Shown in pieces: positions 1 to 8,373 of a DNA stretch of 64,000 nt. The stretch spans positions 1,862,001 to 1,926,000 of the forward strand of contig NZ_CP129970.2 of assembly GCF_030503895.2 (NCBI RefSeq), given 5' to 3'. Under the pieces are notes generated by a model. That model did no database searches. It was not told the origin of the DNA and saw only the letters and a program-made list of their open reading frames with translations. Each line of letters opens with the position of its first letter. The first letter of the stretch is position 1. Position numbers and translations under genes: made by a program. Source of the stretch: Marivirga arenosa. GTDB lineage: Bacteria; Bacteroidota; Bacteroidia; Cytophagales; Cyclobacteriaceae.

Positions 1-888
1 TTTAACCCTTTCTTCCATCATTTGCACATACTTTTGGCCAGATTCCTCTTTAATATCATGTTTTGCAATATTAATTAAACCCAGTAAAGAAGCGACTGGA
101 GCTCGTAAATCATGGGAGGTGCTGTATAAAAAGCTATCTAATTCTCGGTTAGTTTTTTCTAAAGCAGATCTTTCTTCCTCAAGTAACCAAATGATCATCC
201 CAATTCCTATGAATGCAATTAACAAGAAATCTAAAGCGCCTAAGCTGCTGTTTAATTTTAAAATGTAATGCTTATCAAATAGTACTGAAAGCCCACCGAG
301 GGCATAATTAAGGTTTTCAAAACCATAAAGAATGAATGCAATCCACAATAATTTTTTACCTACAGCGGTATCCCTCTTTCCTATTCTCATAATTTGAATT
401 CCTGCAAAAAGAAAACCAAAACCAGCAATTAATGATTTTACGGTAAAAGGTAGAGCTAATGAGTATTTATAGCCACCTTCTTCATCCAAAACAAAAGCTA
501 ATGCACTGAATAGTGAAATAACTATTACTGTTGCATATTGTGCGTATTCAAATTTTAAACTGATGCTTTTTCTTTCGATTAGATGGTACGCCCCCCGTAA
601 TAGCCATACAATATGCATTAAACCTGCAATTTGGAAGAAAAATGTAAATACATTTTGCCAAAAGGGTCCTATGCTTTCATTAGAATTAAAATATAATGTT
701 ATTAAAGTAATAATGATATAAAGGGCGAAAGAGAGCCAGCTATAAGCCCAAAGTTTTAGATGTTTTCGTTGGTACAAACTATAAAAATACCATAGAATTA
801 AAGCCAATCCTATCCCCCAAAATGCTTGCCCGATGTATGTAGGGGTAATTTCTTTTAAAAATATACTAATGATTGACTGACTTATCAA
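1..888 (-). CDS. membrane sensor histidine kinase, N-terminal part (cut by window edge)
   Basis: Reading the minus strand from a TTG at 888 gives 296 open residues that run off the window. Several hydrophobic segments, about seven, fill roughly residues 10-225, for example the stretch around IGLALILWYF. A short charged linker (EEERSALEKTNREL) follows, then a HisKA dimerisation/phospho-acceptor helix with SHDLRAPVASLLGL, phospho-acceptor His at about residue 259. The HATPase domain would lie outside the window. I chose TTG 888 because no ATG is present before the first membrane helix and AAAGAG lies just upstream; the start is uncertain. This is a 7TM-type sensor kinase with an unknown signal. 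No response regulator is visible nearby. Confidence 0.85.
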   Translation of the reverse strand, partial: MISQSIISIFLKEITPTYIGQAFWGIGLALILWYFYSLYQRKHLKLWAYSWLSFALYIIITLITLYFNSNESIGPFWQNVFTFFFQIAGLMHIVWLLRGAYHLIERKSISLKFEYAQYATVIVISLFSALAFVLDEEGGYKYSLALPFTVKSLIAGFGFLFAGIQIMRIGKRDTAVGKKLLWIAFILYGFENLNYALGGLSVLFDKHYILKLNSSLGALDFLLIAFIGIGMIIWLLEEERSALEKTNRELDSFLYSTSHDLRAPVASLLGLINIAKHDIKEESGQKYVQMMEERVK

Positions 889-975
889 CTCTTTAAATTT
901 TAATATCTACTAAAGTAACAACTTATATCTGATATAGTAAACAAATGCTTATCTGTATTGATTTTAAATTATTGC

Positions 976-1003
976 AAAAATAGTATGTATGCATACTATT
1001 TTT
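976..1003. repeat. perfect 12-bp inverted repeat
   Basis: Arms AAAAATAGTATG and CATACTATTTTT flank a 4-base centre TATG. It lies 88 bases upstream of the sensor-kinase start, between that gene and the tRNA-Phe terminator. The A/T-flanked low-GC stem could be an operator for a dimeric regulator or a weak bidirectional terminator. Symmetry is seen directly; function is inference. Confidence 0.6.
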
Positions 1004-1088
1004 AAACTCAACTATTATTTTTAAATTTCAAGTGTAAGCTTTGGATGAAAGATGAAAAAAATGACTGAATTTGAAATATTAAAGAACA

Positions 1089-1120
1089 TAAAAAAAGCCT
1101 TGCTAGTTAAAGCAAGGCTT
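1089..1120 (-). terminator. rho-independent terminator of tRNA-Phe
   Basis: On the minus strand AAGCCTTGCT and AGCAAGGCTT form a 10-bp stem with a 6-base loop followed by a run of T. It directly follows the 3' end of the tRNA-Phe gene. Confidence 0.85.
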
Positions 1121-1121
1121 G

Positions 1122-1194
1122 TGGTGCTGAGTGGACTCGAACCACCGACTCACGGATTTTCAGTCCGATGCTCTACCACCTGAGCTACAGCACC
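1122..1194 (-). tRNA. tRNA-Phe (anticodon GAA)
   Basis: The minus strand reads as a full cloverleaf of 73 nt. The acceptor stem is GGTGCTG/CAGCACC with discriminator A, the anticodon loop is CTGAAAA with GAA, and the T-loop is GTTCGAGTC. CCA is not encoded. It has its own promoter and terminator, so it is a single-gene unit. Confidence 0.97.
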
Positions 1195-1208
1195 GTGATT
1201 GAGTGGTG

Positions 1209-1239
1209 CAAAAGTAGGTTAAATATTTATCCTGCAAAA
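1209..1239 (-). promoter_or_regulatory. Bacteroidota-type promoter of tRNA-Phe
   Basis: On the minus strand TTG (complement of 1235-1237) is followed after 18 bases by TACTTTTG (complement of 1209-1216). This matches the Bacteroidota TTG / TAnnTTTG consensus and lies about 15 bases before the tRNA 5' end. Confidence 0.8.
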
Positions 1240-1289
1240 GAAATTTAAAAAAAAATCTGAAAAAAATTTTCAACGAATAATAAACAACT

Positions 1290-2603
1290 ATGGAATACAT
1301 CTCGCAAATTGCTTTCTTACTGGTACTTGCAGTTGCAGCGTACTTTTTAGCACAAAGAATAGGGAGCATCAAGAAAAATATCAATCTGGGTAAAGAGGTT
1401 GATAGAAGTGATAATAGTGGTCAAAGATGGAAGAACACTTTTTTGATTGCTTTTGGTCAACAGAAAATGTTCAAAAAGTTTATTCCAGCTATTCTTCACT
1501 TAATGATTTATGTTGGTTTTCTAGTAATTAACTTAGAGGTATTGGAATTCATTATTGACGGTGTAGCTGGAACGCATAGAATATTTGCTCCAATTTTAGG
1601 AGATGCTTATACAGTCGCAATTAATGTTTTTGAGTTCCTAGCCGTTGCTGTATTGGTTTCATGTGTTGCTTTTCTTTTGAGGAGAAACGTACTAAATGTA
1701 AAGAGACTTCGATCATTAAGTGGGTGGCCTAAGTTAGATGGTAATTTAATATTGGTTATCGAAATTATTTTAATGTTTGCTATTCTTACTATGAATGCAA
1801 CTGATATGCTGTTGCAAGGAAAGGATGAGCATTATGTGCAAACAGGAAGTTTTTTCTTTAGTAGTTTCTTAACACCATTATTTGAAGGAATGAGTGTTGA
1901 TGCTTTGGTTTTTACTGAGCGTTTCGCTTGGTGGTTTCACATCATTGGAATATTAGCTTTTGCAGTTTATGTAACCTATTCTAAGCATTTACATATCTTC
2001 CTTGCTTTCCCTAATACTTATTTTGCCAGATTAACTCCAAATGGCAAAATGAATAATATGGATGAAGTAACGACTGAGGTTAAAAGTATGCTTGGAATGG
2101 ATGCTGGTACTCCACCTGCTGAAGTAGCAAGATTAGGAGCTAAAGATGCAACTGATCTTACTTGGGTGAATTTAATGAATGCTTATTCATGTACTGAGTG
2201 TGGTAGGTGTACTGCTGAGTGTCCAGCCAATTTAACTGGTAAAAAATTATCTCCTCGAAAAATCATGATGGATACTCGTGATCGAATTGATGAAATAGGG
2301 AAAAATATCAAGGCAGGCAAAGAAGCGGAATCTGGAAGTCCATTATTCAGCGATGATTATATTTCAGCAGAAGAACTGAATGCTTGTACAAGTTGTAATG
2401 CATGTGTTGAAGCATGTCCTGTAAGCATTAATCCATTGGATATTATTCTTCAAGGAAGAAGATATATGGCGATGGAAGAAAGTAGCTCGCCACAATCATG
2501 GAATTCTATGTTCCAAAATGTTGAGACTAGTTTTGCACCATGGAAATTCCCACCAACAGACAGATTTAAGTGGGCGGATAAATTAAAAGGAGAAGAAAAA
2601 TAA
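1290..2603 (+). CDS. membrane-anchored 4Fe-4S dicluster protein (HdrC/NarI-like)
   Basis: This 437-residue protein has five or so hydrophobic segments in its first 230 residues, resembling the cytochrome-b-like membrane anchor of HdrE/NarI proteins. A cytosolic ferredoxin-like region follows with two classic 4Fe-4S motifs, CTECGRCTAECP (C301, C304, C307, C311) and CTSCNACVEACP (C366, C369, C372, C376). Such proteins pass electrons between the quinone pool and a soluble CCG-domain partner, and that partner is the next gene, 34 bases downstream. The redox substrate is not identifiable. No flavoprotein or dehydrogenase gene is adjacent. The ATG start lies just before the first helix. Confidence 0.85.
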   Translation: MEYISQIAFLLVLAVAAYFLAQRIGSIKKNINLGKEVDRSDNSGQRWKNTFLIAFGQQKMFKKFIPAILHLMIYVGFLVINLEVLEFIIDGVAGTHRIFAPILGDAYTVAINVFEFLAVAVLVSCVAFLLRRNVLNVKRLRSLSGWPKLDGNLILVIEIILMFAILTMNATDMLLQGKDEHYVQTGSFFFSSFLTPLFEGMSVDALVFTERFAWWFHIIGILAFAVYVTYSKHLHIFLAFPNTYFARLTPNGKMNNMDEVTTEVKSMLGMDAGTPPAEVARLGAKDATDLTWVNLMNAYSCTECGRCTAECPANLTGKKLSPRKIMMDTRDRIDEIGKNIKAGKEAESGSPLFSDDYISAEELNACTSCNACVEACPVSINPLDIILQGRRYMAMEESSSPQSWNSMFQNVETSFAPWKFPPTDRFKWADKLKGEEK

Positions 2604-2637
2604 AATAGGAAACGATTAAATTCAAAATATAGATATT

Positions 2638-3435
2638 ATGAGCGATTCAACATATAAAGTCCCTACCATGCAAGAAATGAGTGCTAAAGGAGAAGCTCCT
2701 GAGGTATTATTTTGGGTAGGCTGTGCAGGTTCATTTGATGACCGTTACAAAGCGGTTACCATTGCATTTACAAAAATCTTAAATAAAGTAGGAATTAATT
2801 TCGCAGTATTAGGCCCCGAAGAAAGTTGTACTGGAGATCCTGCTAGGAGAGCTGGGAATGAATTTCTTTTCCAGATGCAAGCGATGAGTAATATTCAAGT
2901 TTTAAACGGATATAACATCAAAAAAATAGTTACGGCTTGTCCTCACTGTTTTAATACAATCAAAAATGAGTATCCTGAATTAGGAGGTAATTATGATGTA
3001 GTGCACCATTCTCAATTCCTTCAAGGATTAATCAATGAGGGGAAAGTTACACTTAAAGATGGTGGAGAATTTAAGGGTAAGAAAATCACTTTCCATGATT
3101 CATGTTATTTAGGTAGAGCAAACGGTGTGTATGAGGCGCCACGCGATGTAATCAAGGCTTTAGATGCTGAGTTGGTAGAAATGAAGCGTTGTAAGTCAAA
3201 AGGCTTATGTTGTGGTGCTGGAGGAGCTCAAATGTTTAAAGATGCTGAAAAAGGCAATAAAGAAATCAATATAGAAAGAACTGAGGAAGCACTGGATACA
3301 GGAGCTGAAGTGATTGCAGCAGGTTGCCCATTTTGTATGACTATGATGGGAGATGGTGTAAAGAATAAAGAAAAAGAAAGTGAAGTGAAAGTTCTTGATT
3401 TAGCGGAATTGATTGCTAAAAACGAAGGACTGTAA
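2638..3435 (+). CDS. CCG-domain (Fe-S)-binding protein, HdrB/GlpC-like
   Basis: The protein (265 residues) carries two cysteine-rich CCG-type domains of the HdrB/HdrD/GlpC/LutA family. The visible cysteine clusters are VGCAGSFDDR near residue 29, ACPHCFN near residue 100, SCYLGR, the double-cysteine GLCCGAGG, and GCPFCMTMM near the C-terminus. In HdrB this fold holds a non-cubane 4Fe-4S cluster. It has no signal peptide and should be cytosolic, docking on the membrane Fe-S protein encoded just upstream. The pair occurs widely in Bacteroidota as an uncharacterised electron-transfer module. It ends in a strong terminator. Confidence 0.88.
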   Translation: MSDSTYKVPTMQEMSAKGEAPEVLFWVGCAGSFDDRYKAVTIAFTKILNKVGINFAVLGPEESCTGDPARRAGNEFLFQMQAMSNIQVLNGYNIKKIVTACPHCFNTIKNEYPELGGNYDVVHHSQFLQGLINEGKVTLKDGGEFKGKKITFHDSCYLGRANGVYEAPRDVIKALDAELVEMKRCKSKGLCCGAGGAQMFKDAEKGNKEINIERTEEALDTGAEVIAAGCPFCMTMMGDGVKNKEKESEVKVLDLAELIAKNEGL

Positions 3436-3452
3436 AAGATAATTTATTAGTG

Positions 3453-3488
3453 AATGCTGAGACTTTAACGAGCTCAGCATTTATTTTT
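3453..3488 (+). terminator. rho-independent terminator after Fe-S gene pair
   Basis: AATGCTGAG and CTCAGCATT form a 9-bp stem around an 11-base loop, followed by TATTTTTA. It separates the Fe-S pair from the small gene that follows. Confidence 0.75.
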
Positions 3489-3502
3489 ACTTAAAAGAAG
3501 TT

Positions 3503-3682
3503 ATGAATAACAAAAAAATATTTGCTTTAGTACTCATTATTTTTTCTTCAGCTTTGTTGATTGTAAATCTTTCCAGCTTAGATTACGATCATCTTTCGTT
3601 CTCAGAAATTGCAGGTCCATTATCCAATATTTTTTTAATATTGGCTATGTTTACTGTATTGCTTCCAAAGAAGAATGATTGA
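3503..3682 (+). CDS. small two-helix membrane protein (59 aa)
   Basis: An ATG at 3503 preceded by AAAAGAAG opens a 59-codon frame ending with TGA at 3680-3682. The product has an N-terminal hydrophobic helix (KIFALVLIIFSSALLIV), a short polar segment with DYDHLSF, a second hydrophobic stretch (ISNIFLILAMFTVLL-like) and a lysine-rich tail. The layout (positive N-terminus, two helices, KK end) argues for a real inner-membrane protein. Its family is not recognised. It ends two bases before the stop of the convergent cytochrome gene. Confidence 0.6.
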   Translation: MNNKKIFALVLIIFSSALLIVNLSSLDYDHLSFSEIAGPLSNIFLILAMFTVLLPKKND

Positions 3683-3684
3683 AA

Positions 3685-4785
3685 TCATTTCATTTCTGCA
3701 ATCCAATTCTTTACCAATTCCAATCCTTCTTTATGGACCAATTGCCTTCCTAGTTCTGGCATCATAATTCCTGGGTCTGTAGACTCCATTCGGTAGGCTA
3801 GAATAGATTCTTCGGGATGGCCTGGTACGATATCGTATTTCAAACCTCCTGAACCTTTACCCGCTGCGATTGGAGTTTTACCTACTCCCCAAGCAGCAGG
3901 ATTATCCACAGAGGCCATAAGATGTAGTGCGGAGTTTTTAGCTGGTCCATCAGGTCTGTGGCAATGTCCACAATTTATTTCTAAGTAAGCTCTGGCTCGA
4001 TCTGCTAAAGGAGCTTGATCATCTTCATAATTTACCAATTTTGGCATACCTGTTGAAGGTAAATCTGATATTAAATGATGCTTTTCCCAATAAGCTAATT
4101 GATTCATGTTTCCATTTTGAGTATAATTATAATCACCATTTAATTGTCTTGCGGAAGGCCCTATTGGTGTGATTTTACCATTCTTAAGATGGCAGCTCCT
4201 ACATTGATTCATATTAGGAACGCTATAATTTATTTTTTGATTATTGCCTTCAGTATCTCTCCAGCTTACACTTTTTGTAGCTCCTGCTACTTCCAAAAAA
4301 GCCTCAGTTTGTTCGTCATTCCAAACATAAGGAAGTGCTTTCCATCCCTCTTCTTCATGAATTAATAATCGGGTTTCAATAATTCTTCTCTCTCCATCTG
4401 GATTCGAAAAATCACTTGGATAATAAAAGTTTTTGATCAAAATACTGCCCACAGGGAACTCCAATACTTCCGTAGAATGATATTGCGCTTCTTTTCCTTC
4501 CGGAATCATGACAAAACGAGCTTTTTGTGCATAATCTGAAAAAAGTGGAGAATTTAAAGTATATGGATGAACATTTTTACCGGGTTCTAATGTTTTTAAT
4601 TCACCTTTAAAGAAGTTGTAATCCGATAACTTCTCTTTACCTATATTTTGATTGGATTTAAAAACAAAAGTATTGGATGCTTTTTCTTCGCTTAGCTTTT
4701 CAACCTTTTCATTTTTCTCCTTAGTGTAACAAGATACCGTAAAAACTGCTGCTAATATTATTACTATATGTTTTTTTAAAGGCAT
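3685..4785 (-). CDS. SO2930-type di-heme c-type cytochrome (HNE_0200 family)
   Basis: The protein (366 residues) has a signal sequence with a lipobox-like VSCYTK around residue 19, so it is probably a periplasmic lipoprotein. Two CxxCH haem c sites are visible: CRSCH (C195, C198, H199) and CGHCH (C272, C275, H276). The rest matches my recollection of the family defined as TIGR03806, which is typically encoded beside a TIGR03805 parallel beta-helix protein. Exactly that partner lies upstream and overlaps this gene by 10 bases, so the two are translationally coupled. The biochemical role is unknown; an oxidoreductase or electron-transfer role is inferred only from the haems. Confidence 0.8.
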   Translation of the reverse strand: MPLKKHIVIILAAVFTVSCYTKEKNEKVEKLSEEKASNTFVFKSNQNIGKEKLSDYNFFKGELKTLEPGKNVHPYTLNSPLFSDYAQKARFVMIPEGKEAQYHSTEVLEFPVGSILIKNFYYPSDFSNPDGERRIIETRLLIHEEEGWKALPYVWNDEQTEAFLEVAGATKSVSWRDTEGNNQKINYSVPNMNQCRSCHLKNGKITPIGPSARQLNGDYNYTQNGNMNQLAYWEKHHLISDLPSTGMPKLVNYEDDQAPLADRARAYLEINCGHCHRPDGPAKNSALHLMASVDNPAAWGVGKTPIAAGKGSGGLKYDIVPGHPEESILAYRMESTDPGIMMPELGRQLVHKEGLELVKNWIAEMK

Positions 4786-6026
4786 AGGAAATCCTCAATT
4801 TTTTCATTCATGTTTTCTAATTCGTTAGGTGCATCAAGATTCACAAAATGGATATCTTCTTGATCAATGCACAAAACATCTTTTGCTTCTTTCCCATCAG
4901 CGATAAAACCATCAAAAACTATATCGGGCGGATTGAATGGATATTTGAAGTTGAATAATTTGCCAAAATCATGTTGGAAAGTAGCAAACCATTTATCATT
5001 AGAAATTACATTTTCGTGAATTTTTATTTCCCACGGATAGGGGTTATAGTTCTCATCTAGGCTGTAATTGTTGTTTACCCTTTGAGCAGATCCAGCTTGC
5101 TCCTCATTTGCTTCTTTAGTCTCCTCTTCGCTTATTGCCGCTACTAATTCATAGCTTATAATGGCTATACCAGCTGATCGGTTATCGATAATTTCATTTT
5201 TGTAAATGTCTACATTTCGTGTGGCCAGAACCATTATTCCAGTACCTGGAGGAACCACACCTACAATATTTCCTGCTGGGGCAAAGTTTCTGTGATTATT
5301 TTCCTTTACTACGTTTTTATAAACTTTTATATCCTCGCCATATTGAGTTAGTCCTGGTAAGTCAAACACCAAAATACCTCCCGTATTATTTATGGCAATA
5401 TTTTCATAAATTTCTACATGATTTGAATTTTCACTTTCGATACCCGCCACGTTTTGATAGGCTTCATTATTTCTGATAATTACTGAATCGGATTGACCTA
5501 CATAGATTCCCGCATCAGATGATCCAATTGCAATACAATTTTCAATCAATACATTTTTACAAAGCACTGGGTATAAGGCGTAAGCTCCGTTTTCTTCACT
5601 CACTTTTCCTGTCCATTGGGCTTTTACTTTTCTAAAGGTGATTCCCTCTGTGTCCGTAACTTTTATGTTATCACCAGCAGCATCTTCAATGGTGAAACCT
5701 TCTAAAATTATATTTTTACAATCTGCTATTTTTATTCCTTCGGCACCTTCTTTTTGCTCTTTGAAGGATAGAATTGTTTTGTCAATTCCAGCCCCTTTAA
5801 AAACAATATTCGATTTTTCATCCATTAAAAGACTTTTCGAAAATTTAAAATAGCCCTCAGGAAGATTAATAGTATCACCATCACTGGCCATGATAAGTGC
5901 AGTCTGTAAATCTTTTTCAATGTCTTGCCATTGAACATTGCTTCTGTCTGCTATTTCAGTATTTGAATTACAGCCATAAAAAATAAGAAGGGGAAAAAAG
6001 TAAAAAAGTCGTTTCATTTTTATCAT
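4776..6026 (-). CDS. parallel beta-helix repeat lipoprotein (TIGR03805-like)
   Basis: The product (416 residues) starts with a lipoprotein signal (FPLLIFYGCNSN). After a DGDTINLPEGYF segment typical of pectate-lyase-like folds it shows right-handed beta-helix rungs, with repeated N-x-I/V and Asn-ladder features such as CKNVLIENC and VIIRNNEAYQN. The family is usually paired with a di-heme cytochrome, as here. A carbohydrate-binding or lyase-like activity is plausible from the fold but no catalytic residues can be named. ATG codons at 6026 and 6017 are both possible starts; the second gives the tighter signal peptide. An inserted acidic stretch (EEETKEANEEQAG) interrupts a late rung. Confidence 0.8.
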   Translation of the reverse strand: MIKMKRLFYFFPLLIFYGCNSNTEIADRSNVQWQDIEKDLQTALIMASDGDTINLPEGYFKFSKSLLMDEKSNIVFKGAGIDKTILSFKEQKEGAEGIKIADCKNIILEGFTIEDAAGDNIKVTDTEGITFRKVKAQWTGKVSEENGAYALYPVLCKNVLIENCIAIGSSDAGIYVGQSDSVIIRNNEAYQNVAGIESENSNHVEIYENIAINNTGGILVFDLPGLTQYGEDIKVYKNVVKENNHRNFAPAGNIVGVVPPGTGIMVLATRNVDIYKNEIIDNRSAGIAIISYELVAAISEEETKEANEEQAGSAQRVNNNYSLDENYNPYPWEIKIHENVISNDKWFATFQHDFGKLFNFKYPFNPPDIVFDGFIADGKEAKDVLCIDQEDIHFVNLDAPNELENMNEKIEDFLCL

Positions 6027-6101
6027 AAATTTGAATCAATATACAAAATCTTGTGAATAGGCCTTGATATTTCTAAATTGAAAACAAAGAAAATAATAAT
6101 T

Positions 6102-6530
6102 ATGAAGACTATACTTTTTGTAAGCCTGATGCTAATTGCTCAATTGGGATTAGCTCAAGTAAAATTAAATCATATTGCAGTTTATGTGGAGGATTTAGAA
6201 GAAAGCAGGAACTTTTATTCAGATATAATTGGGTTGGAACAGATAGAAGAGCCATTTAAAGATGGATTACATGTTTGGTATAAAATTGGTGAATCACAAC
6301 TACACCTTATTGAAGGAGAATGGGAAGAGCCGACTATTAATAAGAATAATCATCTTTGCTTTAGTACTGCTGATATCGAAAAGATCATCAAAAAGCTAAG
6401 GGAACAGAATATTAGCTTTGAAAATTGGCCCGGTGAGAAAAATAAAGTGACAACAAGAGTAGATGGTGTGAAGCAAATTTACTTTCAAGATCCGAATGGC
6501 TATTGGGTAGAGGTAAATAATGATTATTAA
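6102..6530 (+). CDS. exported VOC-family (glyoxalase-fold) protein
   Basis: Starting at the ATG at 6102 gives 142 residues with a clean signal peptide (MKTILFVSLMLIAQLGLAQ). An ATG at 6078 in the same frame would only add a lysine-rich extension. The mature part is a single vicinal-oxygen-chelate unit pair: LNHIAVYVEDLEESRNFYSDIIGLE, a second strand with LHLIEGE, and the C-terminal FQDPNGYWVEV. The His, His/Glu and Glu positions used for metal in glyoxalase I and related enzymes are present. The substrate is unknown, and export to the periplasm is unusual for a glyoxalase. Dioxygenase, isomerase or binding roles are all possible. Confidence 0.75.
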   Translation: MKTILFVSLMLIAQLGLAQVKLNHIAVYVEDLEESRNFYSDIIGLEQIEEPFKDGLHVWYKIGESQLHLIEGEWEEPTINKNNHLCFSTADIEKIIKKLREQNISFENWPGEKNKVTTRVDGVKQIYFQDPNGYWVEVNNDY

Positions 6531-6540
6531 GTAAGTGAAA

Positions 6541-6575
6541 ATAAAAAGGATAACATTTAGCTATCCTTGATTTTT
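6541..6575. terminator. bidirectional terminator between convergent genes
   Basis: AAGGATA and TATCCTT form a stem with T-rich tails on both strands, between the VOC gene and the convergent STAS-like gene. Confidence 0.65.
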
Positions 6576-6984
6576 ATTCAGAAATAAATTTAATTACTTC
6601 TTCTCTAGATCCACATAATTTAAATGGAACTCCAAATTTTCCAATTGATTTTAGAATCAGGTTTAAATAGTATCTCTTAAATATACTAGCATCTGTTATA
6701 GTGCCCGCTTTCTTTAATCCCACCGCTTTCACATTCGGAAGAATTTCCTCTTCAAACCATTTTCTTGAATTAGCTCCTATAATCCCTTGATTGCTTATAT
6801 CTGAAAAGAAATAAATCAACTTATATTTCTTCATAGTTTCTAAGCTTCTTTCCCACGTCCTTTTATAATCTTCTTCCTTAAGATTACCATCCCAAATTAA
6901 TTCAAGACATTTCAAGTCGTGTAATACAAATGCTTTCACATATTTTTCCTCAAACACTAACTCCTTTGTCGCTTCTTTCTCCAT
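6574..6984 (-). CDS. STAS/SpoIIAA-like small cytosolic protein
   Basis: This 136-residue protein has no signal or membrane segment. The pattern of a beta-strand (CLELIWDGNLKEEDYKRTWE), a helix with LETMKKYKLIYFFSDISNQG, then SRKWFEEEILPNVKAVGLKKAG and a terminal helix resembles SpoIIAA-like STAS/SEC14-fold proteins common in Bacteroidota. These are thought to sense or bind small ligands; no function is established. The gene is transcribed alone and ends in the terminator it shares with its convergent neighbour. Family assignment is from pattern resemblance only. Confidence 0.6.
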   Translation of the reverse strand: MEKEATKELVFEEKYVKAFVLHDLKCLELIWDGNLKEEDYKRTWERSLETMKKYKLIYFFSDISNQGIIGANSRKWFEEEILPNVKAVGLKKAGTITDASIFKRYYLNLILKSIGKFGVPFKLCGSREEVIKFISE

Positions 6985-7103
6985 TTAGATCTTATTTAAT
7001 AATGTAAAGATGTTTAAACACAGAAATAGTTCCAAGATAAATATGATTTTTAGAAGGGAGAGGTAGATTTATATTAATCTAATTATTATAGCGTAGTGAG
7101 TTG

Positions 7104-7175
7104 TGGCCTCTCCAGGAATCGAACCTGGATCTAAAGTTTAGGAAACTTCTATTCTATCCATTGAACTAAGAGGCC
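7104..7175 (-). tRNA. tRNA-Arg (anticodon CCT)
   Basis: The minus strand folds as a 72-nt cloverleaf: acceptor GGCCTCT/AGAGGCC with discriminator A, anticodon stem GAAGT/ACTTT around the loop TTCCTAA (CCT), and T-arm CCAGG-TTCGATT-CCTGG. CCA is not encoded. It begins 19 bases after the hflX stop codon on the same strand, so it may be co-transcribed with hflX. Confidence 0.95.
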
Positions 7176-7194
7176 AAATTGTACTAATTGCAAA

Positions 7195-8373
7195 TTAATA
7201 ATAAGTATTCTTTAAATAATTAGGAAAGATGGTATAATGTTTGGCTTCTACGAGTTTACGTAGCTTATTCCTAAGCTCTTCTATATTTTGTTTTTTAGCT
7301 GCTGAAATGAAAACCACATCGTTTTGTTCTTTATTCCAATACGTATTTTTAAGGGATTTTATTTTTTCTTTAACACTCAATTCTTCCTCGTCTTTTAATA
7401 AATCCACTTTGTTAAATACTAATAAAGTGGGTTTATCACTGGCATCAATATCTGCTAAGGTTTGATTTACCACCTGAATATGATCATCTAAAGTAGGGTG
7501 ACTTACATCTACAACATGAATTAATATATCTGCTTCCCTTATTTCATCTAAAGTTGATTTAAATGATTCAATAAGGTGAGTGGGCAATTTTCTTATAAAG
7601 CCAACCGTGTCAGAAAGTAGAAATGGGATATCTTGAAAATTGACTTTTCTTACAGTAGAATCAACAGTTGCAAATAATTTATTTTCTGCTTTAATATCAG
7701 ATTTAGATAATAAAGTCATCAAGGTTGATTTCCCCACATTGGTATAACCTACAATAGCAACACGTACTATCTTACCTCTAGATTTTCTCTGTGTTCTGCT
7801 TTGCTTTTCAATTTTAGCAAGCTTTTCTTTCAGCTTCGTAATAGTGTTTCGAATAATCCTTTTATCCGTTTCTATTTCTTTCTCCCCGGCTCCGCCTCTA
7901 GTTGCGGTTCCCCCTCTCTGTCTCTCCAAGTGTGTCCACATTCTGGTTAATCTTGGGAGTAAATATTGGTTTCGGGCTAACTCAACTTGTGTTTTTGCTT
8001 GGGCTGTTTGTGCTCTATTTAAAAATATATCAAGTATCAATAAACTCCTATCGTATATTTTTACTTTTAGTTCTTTCTCAAGGTTTCTTAATTGCGATGG
8101 AGTTAAATCGTCATCAAAAACAATCCAATCGGCATTTTCGGCCTTAACATATGCACTTATTTCTTCTAATTTTCCTTTGCCAACAAAGCTTCTTACATCT
8201 GGCTTCTCTAGCTTTTGAGTAAATTTTTTAATGGTTTTAGCACCTAAAGTAGAAGTTAAAAAAGCCAATTCATCTAAGTATTCATTAACCTTTTCTTCAT
8301 TTTGGTTTTGAGTAATAATGGCTACTAATACAGCCTTCTTCTCTCTTTTTTCATCATCAGAATTATATTGCAT
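7195..8373 (-). CDS. hflX: GTPase HflX
   Basis: HflX is a ribosome-associated TRAFAC GTPase that splits stalled or heat-damaged 70S ribosomes. The 392-residue product has the N-terminal HflX domain (about residues 10-190, with FVGKGKLEE and the Gly-rich RGGTATRGGAGEKEIETD loop). The G domain follows, with G1 GYTNVGKST near residue 210, G3 DTVGFI, G4 NKVD and G5 SAAKKQN. Length is normal for Bacteroidota HflX. A TAACTTTG promoter element lies upstream (complement of 8409-8416). tRNA-Arg follows closely on the same strand. Confidence 0.96.
   Translation of the reverse strand: MQYNSDDEKREKKAVLVAIITQNQNEEKVNEYLDELAFLTSTLGAKTIKKFTQKLEKPDVRSFVGKGKLEEISAYVKAENADWIVFDDDLTPSQLRNLEKELKVKIYDRSLLILDIFLNRAQTAQAKTQVELARNQYLLPRLTRMWTHLERQRGGTATRGGAGEKEIETDKRIIRNTITKLKEKLAKIEKQSRTQRKSRGKIVRVAIVGYTNVGKSTLMTLLSKSDIKAENKLFATVDSTVRKVNFQDIPFLLSDTVGFIRKLPTHLIESFKSTLDEIREADILIHVVDVSHPTLDDHIQVVNQTLADIDASDKPTLLVFNKVDLLKDEEELSVKEKIKSLKNTYWNKEQNDVVFISAAKKQNIEELRNKLRKLVEAKHYTIFPNYLKNTYY

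Noticed and set aside
1160-1384. 74-residue minus-strand ORF across tRNA-Phe
   Set aside because: It runs through the tRNA gene and into the Fe-S gene start, and has low-complexity Lys/Phe-rich sequence. The tRNA and its promoter explain the region.
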